From Oscillospiraceae bacterium (GTDB lineage: Bacteria > Bacillota > Clostridia > Oscillospirales > Ruminococcaceae), in the NCBI GenBank assembly GCA_017547525.1, contig JAFYPL010000034.1:1-50042 (forward strand): a DNA stretch of 50,042 bases, given 5' to 3'. This document shows, one piece after another, positions 17,653 through 25,985 of this stretch (positions are counted from its first letter, which is position 1; each line of letters starts with the position of its first letter). A program made the translations under genes and the position numbers. The notes under the pieces were generated by a model. It was not told the DNA's origin and did no database searches. It saw nothing but the letters and a program-made list of their open reading frames with translations.

Positions 17653-19032
17653 TTAAGTAAAGTATTCAAGTATGGATTTAGCTGCTTTCTGACCTGCACC
17701 CATGGCTTCGATTACTGTTGCAGAACCAGTAACAGCGTCTCCACCTGCCCAGATATTAGGGATAGATGTGCGCATGTTGTCATCAACAACAAAACCACCT
17801 CTACGGTTTACTTCTATACCATTTATTGTAGCTTTTAACAACGGGTTAGGGCTTGTACCGATGGCCATAATAACACCATCAACATCCATCAGGAATTCAC
17901 TGCCATCCATTACTTTTACACCACGACGACCAGATGCATCTGGTTCAGTGAGTTCCATTTTCACACATTCTATTTGTTTTACAAAACCATTTTCGTCACC
18001 GATAACTCTTACTGGATTGTTAAGTGTAAGAAAATGGATACCTTCTTCTTGTGCGTGATGAATTTCTTCTTTTCTGGCTGGCATCTGTTCAATACCACGA
18101 CGATAAATAATACTTACATCGCTCCCCATGCGTTTTGCAACACGTGCAGCATCCATAGCTACGTTACCACCACCTACTACTACAACCTTTTCGAGTTTTG
18201 GAGCAGGAGTATCTTTATCTTCTTTATAACATTCCATCAGATTTGCACGTGTAAGGAATTCATTTGCTGAGAATACACCAGCCAGACCTTCGCCTTCGAT
18301 GCCCATGAAAGATGGCAGACCAGCACCACTGCCGATGAAGAACGCTTCAAAGCCCATATTTTCCAGCTGTGGAATAGTAACGGTACGGCCTACTACTACG
18401 TCGGTGTGAATTTTTACGCCAAGTTTTTCCAAGTTTTCTACTTCATATCTGACTATAGATTTAGGAAGGCGGAATTCAGGAATACCATAGCTAAGCACGC
18501 CACCAGCTTTATTGAGAGATTCAAATATTTCTACTTCTATACCCGCCTGAGCTAATACACCAGCACATGTAAGACCTGCTGGGCCTGCACCGATAACTGC
18601 AACTTTATGGTTTGAAGATTGCCGTGGAAGAGTTTCTGTTTCTACACCATTTTCTCGGGCCCAGTCAGCACAAAATCTTTCAAGACGGCCGATGCCTACG
18701 CTTTCATTTTTAATGCCACGTACACATAATTTTTCACACTGGTTTTCCTGTGGGCATACACGTCCACAAACTGCCGGTAAAAAGTTCTTTTCTTTAATTT
18801 TTCTATAGGCAGATTCAATATCACCATCTTTGATGAAATTGATGAAATCAGGGATATCTACGTTAACTGGACAACCATTCATACATGGCTTGGTTTTACA
18901 GTTAAGGCAGCGGTTAGCTTCATTTACAGCATCTTCCAAAGAGTAGCCTGTACTAACTTCTGAAAAGTTTTTATTTCTGATATCCGGCTCCTGATGAGGC
19001 ATCGGAGTTTTAAATTCCTGTTTATTGTACAT
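17653..19032 (-). CDS. nfnB: NfnB, large subunit of bifurcating NADH-dependent ferredoxin:NADP+ oxidoreductase
   Basis: This is a GltD-like flavoprotein. Its N-terminal iron-sulfur region has Cys42, 45, 50, 54 (CLNCKTKPCMNGC) and Cys89, 93, 99, 103. Next come an FAD Rossmann motif VIGAGPAGLTCAG (about 146-158) and an NADP-binding motif VVVGGGNVAMDAARVA, with the C-terminal FAD segment WAGGDAVTG. Alone it would read as the glutamate synthase small subunit, but the directly preceding NfnA gene (1-base gap) makes NfnB the better call. The complex couples NADH plus reduced ferredoxin oxidation to NADP+ reduction, supplying NADPH in anaerobes. Length is 459. GGAGG precedes the ATG. Confidence 0.9.
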   Translation of the reverse strand: MYNKQEFKTPMPHQEPDIRNKNFSEVSTGYSLEDAVNEANRCLNCKTKPCMNGCPVNVDIPDFINFIKDGDIESAYRKIKEKNFLPAVCGRVCPQENQCEKLCVRGIKNESVGIGRLERFCADWARENGVETETLPRQSSNHKVAVIGAGPAGLTCAGVLAQAGIEVEIFESLNKAGGVLSYGIPEFRLPKSIVRYEVENLEKLGVKIHTDVVVGRTVTIPQLENMGFEAFFIGSGAGLPSFMGIEGEGLAGVFSANEFLTRANLMECYKEDKDTPAPKLEKVVVVGGGNVAMDAARVAKRMGSDVSIIYRRGIEQMPARKEEIHHAQEEGIHFLTLNNPVRVIGDENGFVKQIECVKMELTEPDASGRRGVKVMDGSEFLMDVDGVIMAIGTSPNPLLKATINGIEVNRRGGFVVDDNMRTSIPNIWAGGDAVTGSATVIEAMGAGQKAAKSILEYFT

Positions 19033-19033
19033 T

Positions 19034-19870
19034 TTATTTACCTCCGTACATTCTGCAGATATGCTCTTTGTGTTCTTTTTCCTGATTTCTATACATACTG
19101 TTTCTGATCATGAGTTCTTTGAAATCTACTTTATGACCGTCAAAGTCAGGGCCATCAACACAAGCAAATTTTACTTTACCGTCCACGTTTACTCTGCAGC
19201 CGCCGCACATACCAGTACCATCAATCATAATAGGATTAAGGCTCACTATTGTTCTGATATCAAATTCTTTGGTAATATCGCATACTGCTTTCATCATAGG
19301 CACAGGACCTATGGCTATTACGCAATCATAATTTTTACCTGATGTTATATTATCTTTCAATACACCAGTAACAAAGCCTTTTACACCATAAGAACCGTCA
19401 TCCGTACAGATAGTAAGTTCCGTAGCTGCTGCTTTCATTTCATCTTCCAGAATAACAATATCTTTGTTTCTGAAACCAGCTACCAGATCTACATTTGCTC
19501 CATGATTTTTTAACCATTTAGCCTGCGGCAAAGCGATTGCACAGCCTACACCACCACCAATTACACAAGCATTTGAAATGTTTTCCAGTTCTGTAGGCAT
19601 ACCTAACGGACCTGCAAAGTGAGCAATTTCTTCGCCTGCATTCTTTGATGCTAATTTTATTGTAGAACCGCCAATTGCTTGAAATATAATAGTAACACTA
19701 CCTGCTGTCTTATCAAAATCAGCAATAGTCAGTGGTATTCTTTCACTGTTTTCATCTGTCATAACCATTACAAACTGTCCTGGCATAATATTCTGCGCTA
19801 CCAGTGGTGCATCTATGGTCATGGAAAAAGTGGAATCATTAAGCTGTTTTTTATCTAAAATCTTAAACAC
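19034..19870 (-). CDS. nfnA: NfnA, small subunit of bifurcating NADH-dependent ferredoxin:NADP+ oxidoreductase
   Basis: This is a ferredoxin-NADP reductase-like subunit with an FAD-binding beta-barrel (MPGQFVMVM, RIPLTIAD), a nucleotide-binding domain (VIGGGVGCAIALPQAK) and a C-terminal [2Fe-2S] site (DGTGMCGGCRV with KFACVDGP). Length is 278. The start is GTG at 19870, with GAGGG 8 bases upstream. It is the first gene of nfnAB with its own strong promoter at 19906-19934. The same domain layout occurs in HydG/PyrK-type reductases, but pairing with the GltD-like gene favours NfnA. Confidence 0.9.
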   Translation of the reverse strand: MFKILDKKQLNDSTFSMTIDAPLVAQNIMPGQFVMVMTDENSERIPLTIADFDKTAGSVTIIFQAIGGSTIKLASKNAGEEIAHFAGPLGMPTELENISNACVIGGGVGCAIALPQAKWLKNHGANVDLVAGFRNKDIVILEDEMKAAATELTICTDDGSYGVKGFVTGVLKDNITSGKNYDCVIAIGPVPMMKAVCDITKEFDIRTIVSLNPIMIDGTGMCGGCRVNVDGKVKFACVDGPDFDGHKVDFKELMIRNSMYRNQEKEHKEHICRMYGGK

Positions 19871-19905
19871 TTTTCTGCCCTCATATTTTCATAATTATAT
19901 TATAA

Positions 19906-19934
19906 ATTATATATTATAATTTTAACATCTGCAA
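19906..19934 (-). promoter_or_regulatory. Promoter of nfnAB
   Basis: Minus-strand TTGCAG (19929-19934) and TATAAT (19906-19911) are 17 bases apart, about 25 bases upstream of the nfnA ribosome site. Confidence 0.72.
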
Positions 19935-19990
19935 TTATATTTTTCAGTGACCTGCGTACATTATTAGATGAGTGACTTAAACTTTGAATT

Positions 19991-20025
19991 TAAAAATCCC
20001 CACCAGATTAAAATCCGGTGGGGAG
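19991..20025 (-). terminator. Terminator of the long repair/division/transketolase gene run
   Basis: On the minus strand TCCCCACC (20024-20017) pairs with GGTGGGGA (20004-19997), with extra pairing inside, followed by TTTTTAAATT. It is the first convincing terminator downstream of uvrB, 20 kb away. Confidence 0.88.
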
Positions 20026-20065
20026 AATTATTACTTATGGATAAAAACAAGACTTTAAATCTGGA

Positions 20066-20998
20066 TTACAGGTTTTCCATAACTTTCTTAACGATAGTCT
20101 CAGCATTGAGACCAAATACGTCCAGCAGCTGTGCTGCAGGGCCAGATTTACCGAATGTATCCATAACTGCAACTGGAACAACTTTACATGGGCATTCCAA
20201 ACCTGTAACTTCTGTTACAGCGCTGTACAGACCACCGATTACACTGTGTTCTTCACATGTAACGATAAAATCTGTTTCTTTTGCAGCTTTCAGGATGATT
20301 TCTTTATCGATAGGTTTAATTGTATGAATATTGATAACTCTTGTGCTGATACCTTTTTCTTCCAGTTCTTTAGCTGCATCCAGAGCTCTTGCAACCATAA
20401 GACCAGTAGCGATAAGAGTAACTTTGTTACCTTCTTTCAGTGTAACGCCTTTGCCCAGTTCAAATTTGTAGTTTTCATCGTTAACTACAGGAACTGCAAG
20501 ACGACCAAAACGCAGGTAAACAGGACCCACATGTTCAGCAGCTGCAAATACAGCCTGTTTTGCTTCAACGTCATCACATGGGTTAATAACTACCATGCCT
20601 GGGATTGTTCTCATCAGAGCAATATCTTCGTTACACTGATGTGTAGCACCGTCTTCACCTACAGAGATACCTGCATGTGTAGCACCGATTTTAACGTTCA
20701 GATGTGGGTAACCAACACTGTTTCTTACCTGTTCAAATGCTCTGCCAGCAACAAACATAGCAAAAGAAGAAACGAATGGGATTTTACCTGTTGTAGCGAT
20801 ACCAGCTGCCAGACCAACCATGTTGGATTCAGCGATACCACAGTCGAAATGTCTTTCTGGGAATGCTTTTTTGAAAACACCTGTTTTTGTAGCGCCAGCA
20901 AGGTCTGCGTCGAATACTACAACGTCAGGGTTTAATTTACCAAGTTCGGCCAAAGCGTTGCCATAACTTTCTCTAGTTGCGATTTTTACGTCTGACAT
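20066..20998 (-). CDS. Transketolase, C-terminal subunit
   Basis: This subunit carries the pyrimidine-binding (TPP) and C-terminal domains of a two-gene transketolase. It starts with MSDVKIATRESYGNALAEL and has VVVFDADLAGATKT, HFDCGIAESNMVGLAAG (the Glu that activates TPP) and GATHAGISVGEDGATHQ. Length is 310. It lies 1 base after the N-terminal subunit stop, with GGAGG inside that gene. It moves two-carbon units in the non-oxidative pentose phosphate pathway. Last gene of the 20-kb run. Confidence 0.95.
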   Translation of the reverse strand: MSDVKIATRESYGNALAELGKLNPDVVVFDADLAGATKTGVFKKAFPERHFDCGIAESNMVGLAAGIATTGKIPFVSSFAMFVAGRAFEQVRNSVGYPHLNVKIGATHAGISVGEDGATHQCNEDIALMRTIPGMVVINPCDDVEAKQAVFAAAEHVGPVYLRFGRLAVPVVNDENYKFELGKGVTLKEGNKVTLIATGLMVARALDAAKELEEKGISTRVINIHTIKPIDKEIILKAAKETDFIVTCEEHSVIGGLYSAVTEVTGLECPCKVVPVAVMDTFGKSGPAAQLLDVFGLNAETIVKKVMENL

Positions 20999-20999
20999 A

Positions 21000-21845
21000 T
21001 TACTTAGCCTCCAATTCTTTTGCTACTGCGTCCAGTTCAGCCATAGCCTGTGCGTACTGTTCGTCGTTTGGTGCACTGCCGTGCCATGCTGCTTTGTCTT
21101 CCATGAAGGAAACACCTTTACCTTTTACAGATTTCTGTACGATAACCCAAGGTTTGCCGTTCTTTTCATTTGTTTTTTCAAATGCTTCGTGGATAGAATC
21201 AAAGTCATGCGCATCACATGTAGCTACGTTCCAGCCAAATGCTTCAAATTTTTCAGGAATTGGGTAAACGGACATAACATCACTTACTTTACCATCAATC
21301 TGAAGGCCGTTGTTATCAACGATTGCAACCAGGTTATCCAGTTTGTAATGAGCTGCAGACATAGCTGCTTCCCATACTTGACCTTCCTGAATTTCACCAT
21401 CGCCCAGAGCTGTATAAACAGTGAAAGATTTACCACTGATTTTGCCACCAAGAGCCATACCAACAGCTGTAGAGATACCCTGACCAAGAGAACCAGTTGT
21501 CATGTCAACACCTGGAATGTGTTTCATATCAGGATGACCCTGCAGAAGAGCACCTGTTTTACGCAGAGAAAGCAGTTCTTCTTTAGCAAAGAAACCTTTT
21601 TCTGCCAGTGCAGAGTAGAGGCCAGGAGCTGTATGACCTTTAGACAGAACAAATCTGTCACGATCTGGGTCCTGTGGGTTTGCTGGATCTACATTCATTT
21701 TGTAGAAATAGAGATAGGTAAGTGTATCTGCCAGAGACAGAGAACCACCTGGGTGTCCGCTTTTTGCACTGTGAACTGCAGTTACGATATCTTTTCTGAT
21801 TTCAACCGCCTGTTTTTCAAGTGCAAGTTTGAGTTTTGCGTCCAT
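21000..21845 (-). CDS. Transketolase, N-terminal subunit
   Basis: This is the TPP-pyrophosphate-binding half of transketolase. SAKSGHPGGSLS is near the N-terminus, HPDMKHIPGVDMTTGSLGQG follows, and the metal/TPP motif GDGEIQEGQVWEA ends in VDNNGLQ. Length is 281, normal for the split enzyme of Clostridia. AAGGAGG is well spaced before the ATG. A long open frame on the opposite strand (21081-21863) is a shadow. It works as a complex with the next gene's product. Confidence 0.95.
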   Translation of the reverse strand: MDAKLKLALEKQAVEIRKDIVTAVHSAKSGHPGGSLSLADTLTYLYFYKMNVDPANPQDPDRDRFVLSKGHTAPGLYSALAEKGFFAKEELLSLRKTGALLQGHPDMKHIPGVDMTTGSLGQGISTAVGMALGGKISGKSFTVYTALGDGEIQEGQVWEAAMSAAHYKLDNLVAIVDNNGLQIDGKVSDVMSVYPIPEKFEAFGWNVATCDAHDFDSIHEAFEKTNEKNGKPWVIVQKSVKGKGVSFMEDKAAWHGSAPNDEQYAQAMAELDAVAKELEAK

Positions 21846-21855
21846 ATTTTCCTCC

Positions 21856-22674
21856 TTAAGTAAATGATTTTATAATTTGAGCCAATAAGTGTCCAACGCC
21901 CCCTTCTGTACATGGAGGGACAATTATATGGCATATTTTTTTGATATCATCAGGGGCATTTTCAACACATACACTGAGACCTGCATTTTTCAGAATCTCA
22001 ACATCATTATAATAATCCCCTACTGCTATTGTATTACCAACAGGAATTCCGGTCAAGTCACATAATGTCTTTAATGCTTTTCCTTTGGTAATATTTTTAG
22101 GCATCATCTCGAAATAGATAGAATTTGTCATTACAAACTCTATTTCATCACAGTTAATATTCTGTTCACAGAATTCTTTCATCTCTAACAGACGAGAATT
22201 TTCATCTGAAAAGAGTACCTTGATCCAGTTATTTGAGATACAATCGACCTCTGTGTCAATATAACTGAGTTTTTCATCATAAAGATGCCAATATGTGTAA
22301 TCATTTTCGGTAATAAGATATGTTCTGAAATTATCGCACATAATTTCACAACCTACCTCCGGAAATTTCTCCATCAGCAGTTTAAGAATATCCTTAGCTA
22401 CTTCAGGCAGTACAGCACGATAAAGAATATTATTATTCTCATAATCGTAAATAACGCCACCATTATAAGTTATAGCAGGAGCATTAAATTTAATCTGTCC
22501 CAGATATCTGCTCACAGATTCTACACTACGGCCTGTTGCAACGGTGAATTTTCCACCTAACTGCTGAAACTGTTTTATCATCTGAATATTGTATTCAGGG
22601 ATACCTTCTTTTGCAGTAAGCAAAGTGTTATCAAGGTCACTGATTACAAGTAAATCGTTAATTTTTTTAGCCAT
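21856..22674 (-). CDS. Cof-type HAD family hydrolase
   Basis: This is a haloacid-dehalogenase phosphatase with a Cof-type cap. Motif I is SDLDNTLLT (about 12-20, catalytic Asp nucleophile), and motif IV is AVGDYYNDVEIL, with a large alpha/beta cap between. Length is 272. The substrate is probably a sugar phosphate or flavin/PLP-type phosphate, but it cannot be told from sequence. It starts 3 bases after the rluD stop without a clear Shine-Dalgarno, suggesting coupling to rluD translation, and ends 10 bases before transketolase. Confidence 0.88.
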   Translation of the reverse strand: MAKKINDLLVISDLDNTLLTAKEGIPEYNIQMIKQFQQLGGKFTVATGRSVESVSRYLGQIKFNAPAITYNGGVIYDYENNNILYRAVLPEVAKDILKLLMEKFPEVGCEIMCDNFRTYLITENDYTYWHLYDEKLSYIDTEVDCISNNWIKVLFSDENSRLLEMKEFCEQNINCDEIEFVMTNSIYFEMMPKNITKGKALKTLCDLTGIPVGNTIAVGDYYNDVEILKNAGLSVCVENAPDDIKKICHIIVPPCTEGGVGHLLAQIIKSFT

Positions 22675-22677
22675 AAA

Positions 22678-23592
22678 TCATTTAAGTTTAGTTTTATTAT
22701 AAAATTTAGTGAATTGGTGACACCATGGTGCAGAAAATTCCATATATTCGTTGGTAGTTGGATGTATAAATCCTATAACGCCTGCATGCAATGCCTGTCC
22801 TTCTAATTCTGTGATCACATTTTTAGGACCGTATACAGGGTCACCAGCCAAAGGATGGCCTATACTTTGCATATGTACACGTATCTGGTGAGTTCTACCT
22901 GTTTTTAAACGCGCTTCAATAAGTGTAAAGCTATTTAACTTTTCAAGCACTTTATAATGTGTGAATGCGTTTTTGGAGTTCACACTGGTAACGCAGAACT
23001 TTTTTCGGTCTGTTTTATGTCTACCGATAGGCGCGTCTATATCACCTTCATCATTTTTTACATTACCATATACTATTGCATTATAAACGCGTGTTATTGA
23101 ATGTTCTTTAAACTGCCGAGCCAGATGTTCGTGTGCATAATCATTCTTGGCAATAACCAATAACCCAGATGTATCTTTGTCTATTCTATGAACTATACCC
23201 GGGCGTATTTCACCATTTATACCAGAGAGACTGTCCTTGCAATGATACAAAAGAGCATTTACCAATGTTCCACTCTCGTTTCCATTCGCAGGATGTACAA
23301 CCATCCCTTTAGGTTTGTTCACAACCAAAAGGTCGTTATCTTCATAATATATATCAAGAGGAATATTCTCCCCTTCATACCGTACTTCTTTTGGGGGATG
23401 TACTGTAATTTCTATTTTGTCATCAATTTTGACTTTATAGCTTTTAGTAACCTGTTTTCCATTTACAGTTATATTACCCTCATCCAGCAGAATCTGTACA
23501 GAGTTTCGGGAATAATCCGTATTTTGTGATATAAAAGCATCCAAACGTTTATTATTGTCATCTGCAGAAACTATGAGAATTATATTATCCAT
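22678..23592 (-). CDS. rluD: RluD-type 23S rRNA pseudouridine synthase
   Basis: This is an RluA-family synthase with an N-terminal S4 RNA-binding domain (RLDAFISQNTDYSRNSVQ, about 16-33) and the catalytic motif HRIDKDTSGLLVIAK with its Asp. Further on are HYKVLEKL and RTHQIRVHM. It probably modifies 23S rRNA helix 69. The frame opens at 23640, but GAGGA is about 6 bases before the ATG at 23592, giving 304 residues and an 8-base overlap with lspA. The lspA-rluD order is conserved in Firmicutes. Confidence 0.93.
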   Translation of the reverse strand: MDNIILIVSADDNNKRLDAFISQNTDYSRNSVQILLDEGNITVNGKQVTKSYKVKIDDKIEITVHPPKEVRYEGENIPLDIYYEDNDLLVVNKPKGMVVHPANGNESGTLVNALLYHCKDSLSGINGEIRPGIVHRIDKDTSGLLVIAKNDYAHEHLARQFKEHSITRVYNAIVYGNVKNDEGDIDAPIGRHKTDRKKFCVTSVNSKNAFTHYKVLEKLNSFTLIEARLKTGRTHQIRVHMQSIGHPLAGDPVYGPKNVITELEGQALHAGVIGFIHPTTNEYMEFSAPWCHQFTKFYNKTKLK

Positions 23593-24052
23593 TATTTCCT
23601 CTTTTCTTATAGAATTCAACATAGAATGTATACAATGCATATAAAGCTATGCCTGTACATACATAAACGTCCGCAACGTTAAATACCGCAAACTTCATAA
23701 ACAGGAATTCGAAATAATCAACAACAAAACCGTTTAAAACACGGTCAATCAGGTTACCTATACCACCGGCAATAATTAAAGTAAAACAGAGCTTTTCAAA
23801 ACTGTCCCCGTAATTTTTATACCAGAACACATATGCCATAACCAGCATAGCAATGGCTGTAACAACAATAAGAAAATCTGTACTGTTACTGAGCATACTG
23901 AAAGCAGCACCAGTGTTCTCTACATACCTGAGCCCAAGAACCCCCGGAATAACTACAACAGGACTATTCCCCATCAGATAATTTGTGGCCAGATATTTGC
24001 TATACTGATCCAATGCAACCAGTAGCGAAGTTATAATAATACTGAAAATCAA
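23585..24052 (-). CDS. lspA: Lipoprotein signal peptidase (signal peptidase II)
   Basis: This aspartic membrane protease removes lipoprotein signal peptides after lipidation. It has four helices and the catalytic aspartates Asp103 (GNLIDRV) and Asp128 (FNVADVY). LDQYSKYLA and VENTGAAFSML are also typical. The frame can be opened with GTG at 24070, but AGGAG lies 6 bases before the TTG at 24052, so a TTG start and 155 residues are preferred. The CapA-like lipoprotein at 9564 is a likely client. A strong hairpin stands just upstream (24071-24105). Confidence 0.92.
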   Translation of the reverse strand: MIFSIIITSLLVALDQYSKYLATNYLMGNSPVVVIPGVLGLRYVENTGAAFSMLSNSTDFLIVVTAIAMLVMAYVFWYKNYGDSFEKLCFTLIIAGGIGNLIDRVLNGFVVDYFEFLFMKFAVFNVADVYVCTGIALYALYTFYVEFYKKRGNNG

Positions 24053-24070
24053 TTCTTTCTCCTGAAACAC

Positions 24071-24105
24071 TAATAAAGATTAGCACATAGCACTAATCTT
24101 TATTA
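24071..24105 (-). promoter_or_regulatory. AT-rich hairpin between divIVA and lspA
   Basis: TAATAAAGATTAG (24071-24083) and CTAATCTTTATTA (24093-24105) form a perfect 13-base-pair stem with a 9-base loop, directly after the divIVA stop and just before the lspA ribosome site. No T run follows on the minus strand, so it is a weak terminator at best; mRNA processing or stability is possible. Confidence 0.6.
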
Positions 24106-24110
24106 TTATT

Positions 24111-24707
24111 TTATTCTTCAAAAAGTGAAGATATATTTCTGAATTTTTCAGCTGATTCTTCCTGTACTACTTCTTCTTCAACAACTTCTTCAACTAACAT
24201 GATTTCTGTTGTTTCTTCTGTTTCTACAGGGATTTCTTCTTCCTGCTGAACTTCTTCTTTCTTTTCTTCTGGAAGACCGCTGAGAGATTCGATATGAGAC
24301 TTGTACAGACCAAGAACATTACGTTTGAAATCACTTACTTCTTTTCTAAGACGTTTGAGTGTCTCTTCTGTACCCTCGATTTCTGCGTGTGCAGAAGAAA
24401 TGATATCATTCTTTTTGATAGTAGCTTCTCTGAGTACATTTTCGGCTTTCACCTTTGCATCAGAAACAATGCTTTCACCAAGACGCTGTGCGTTAATCAG
24501 AGTGATTTTGATGCTTTCTTCTTCTGATTTGTACTGTTCTACTTTTTCAGCAAGAACATACAGTTTTTCTTCCAGGTCTTTCTTTTCATTTTCCAGTGCC
24601 TCAAATTCGTCAGCTACTTTTTCCATGAAAGATTCTACGTCTTCAGGTCTGTAGCCACGCATTACTTTCTCAAAAGTAATCTGGCGGATTTCATCAGGTG
24701 TAAACAT
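24111..24707 (-). CDS. divIVA: DivIVA family cell-division/polarity protein
   Basis: DivIVA binds curved membrane at poles and septa through its N-terminus and scaffolds division proteins. The N-terminal segment MFTPDEIRQITFEKVMRGY ends with the membrane-binding pattern, then RPEDVESFM and a long coiled coil (about 30-145). The C-terminal third is acidic and low in complexity (EEEVQQEEEIPVETEE and similar). The frame opens at 24806, but AGGAGG is 6 bases before the ATG at 24707, giving 198 residues. It lies in the usual sepF-ylmH-divIVA order. Confidence 0.94.
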   Translation of the reverse strand: MFTPDEIRQITFEKVMRGYRPEDVESFMEKVADEFEALENEKKDLEEKLYVLAEKVEQYKSEEESIKITLINAQRLGESIVSDAKVKAENVLREATIKKNDIISSAHAEIEGTEETLKRLRKEVSDFKRNVLGLYKSHIESLSGLPEEKKEEVQQEEEIPVETEETTEIMLVEEVVEEEVVQEESAEKFRNISSLFEE

Positions 24708-24717
24708 TATTTGCCTC

Positions 24718-25488
24718 CTAATATTTGTAATATGTAATAAAATATCTGTCTTTTCGACTCTTAGCGCCATCGGCGCTGATTCTGAATTTACCTTCTCTTC
24801 GTACACTTAAGATGTCTCCGTCAATAATTTCAAAATCAGAGTGTTTCAAAGCAAGATGGTTGACAGATACCATACCTTGCTTTATCAATGATGATGCTTC
24901 GCTACGGCTACAATTTAAAACCGCACCCAAAACAGCATCAGCACGCAAAGATGCGACTGTGACGCTTTTCTGCCGGGATATTGTACGGGTATAGTGCAGA
25001 TAATCTGTATACTCTTCAAAATCTACAAAACTTTTTTTTACCTTTTTTAACTCCCCTCGTATAACTGATGCCATATTTTTATGACATGCTATATAGCACT
25101 CATCATTTATAACAAGTATATCCCCTATGTATTCCCTCTTAATCATCAGATTCATCAAGGCACCGAGAAAATCGCGGTGTGTAAGCTTATCTTCACCTCG
25201 TATATCAGAGCGCAGAATCACGATTGGATACTCGTATTTTTCTACCTCATCCCACTGACTATATACACAGGCTACACATCTTTCTGTATCACCATCGAAT
25301 CCGGAATAAAACCCAATATTCAAGCCGGAAAATTTATTAAACTGTGAAACAAACAATTCTTTTTGTCTTAAATCCAAAAAAGACGAAAAAGTTCGGATTC
25401 CCATTTTATCGCTTTTTTCACATTGTGAATATGCTCTTTTACAGAATACTATTTCTTCCGTATCCTGTGGTGGTATAAATCCTCTCAA
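24718..25488 (-). CDS. ylmH: YlmH family S4-domain RNA-binding protein
   Basis: YlmH is an S4-domain protein of the sepF-divIVA cluster; Bacillus YlmH has been linked to ribosome rescue. The N-terminal half has IPPQDTEEIVFCKRAY and DLRQKELF, and the S4 domain is at about 176-235 (RADAVLGAVLNCSRSEASSLIKQGMVSVNH). Length is 256. The start is a TTG at 25488, immediately after the sepF stop (TAATTG) and without a strong Shine-Dalgarno, so translation is probably coupled to sepF. It ends 10 bases before divIVA. Confidence 0.9.
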   Translation of the reverse strand: MRGFIPPQDTEEIVFCKRAYSQCEKSDKMGIRTFSSFLDLRQKELFVSQFNKFSGLNIGFYSGFDGDTERCVACVYSQWDEVEKYEYPIVILRSDIRGEDKLTHRDFLGALMNLMIKREYIGDILVINDECYIACHKNMASVIRGELKKVKKSFVDFEEYTDYLHYTRTISRQKSVTVASLRADAVLGAVLNCSRSEASSLIKQGMVSVNHLALKHSDFEIIDGDILSVRREGKFRISADGAKSRKDRYFITYYKY

Positions 25489-25968
25489 TTAATACAGAGC
25501 TCCCTGACCATCAATATCATCCAGCAGACCAATACCGGAAATATCAACATTGTATGGTGTAATAAGGAATGTAGAATTAGCTACTTTCTGTACATTGCCC
25601 TGGTTAGCATAAGCAACACCAGACAGAAAGTCAACCAGTCTTCTAGCTACTTCTTTATTAGCAGATTCAAGGTTGAGTACCACTGTTTTTTTAGCGTTAA
25701 GGCTATCTGCAATATCACTAGCTTCTTCAAATCTTTCAGGTTTTACCAATACTACCTGTAACCGTGGTATAGAAGAAAGAGAAACGCTTTTTTCTTTCTT
25801 TGGTGCTGTTACAGGGATCTGAACTGTGTTCTGCATGAAATCAGCCTTGAATGTGTTTTCAGCTGCAGGGGCTGCTACTTCCTCTACTTCCTCTTCCATC
25901 AGTTCATCTTCTTCAAATTCTTCGTCATCAATACCGAAAGCATTTTTAAGTTTACCAAAAACACCCAT
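25489..25968 (-). CDS. sepF: Cell-division protein SepF
   Basis: SepF anchors and bundles FtsZ filaments. The amphipathic membrane-targeting N-terminus (MGVFGKLKNAFGID) is followed by an acidic linker (EEFEEDELMEEEVEEV), then the compact SepF domain with VVLVKPERFEEASDIADSL, VVLNLE and RRLVDFLSGVAYA. Length is 159. AAAGGAG precedes the ATG. It lies in the conserved yggS-sepF-ylmH-divIVA order; ftsZ is not in the window. Confidence 0.94.
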   Translation of the reverse strand: MGVFGKLKNAFGIDDEEFEEDELMEEEVEEVAAPAAENTFKADFMQNTVQIPVTAPKKEKSVSLSSIPRLQVVLVKPERFEEASDIADSLNAKKTVVLNLESANKEVARRLVDFLSGVAYANQGNVQKVANSTFLITPYNVDISGIGLLDDIDGQGALY

Positions 25969-25985
25969 CGTAATTCTCCTTTATC

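Noticed and set aside
17653-19032. Glutamate synthase small subunit as the call for this gene
   Set aside because: The sequence fits that family, but the adjacent NfnA-type gene and lack of a large glutamate synthase gene favour NfnB.
20246-20935. Plus-strand open frame of 229 residues
   Set aside because: It is antisense to the transketolase C-terminal subunit and has the same Cys/Phe-rich shadow composition.
21081-21863. Long open frame on the plus strand (260 residues)
   Set aside because: It lies wholly antisense to the transketolase N-terminal subunit, is rich in Cys and Phe, and has no ribosome site; it is a shadow of the real gene.
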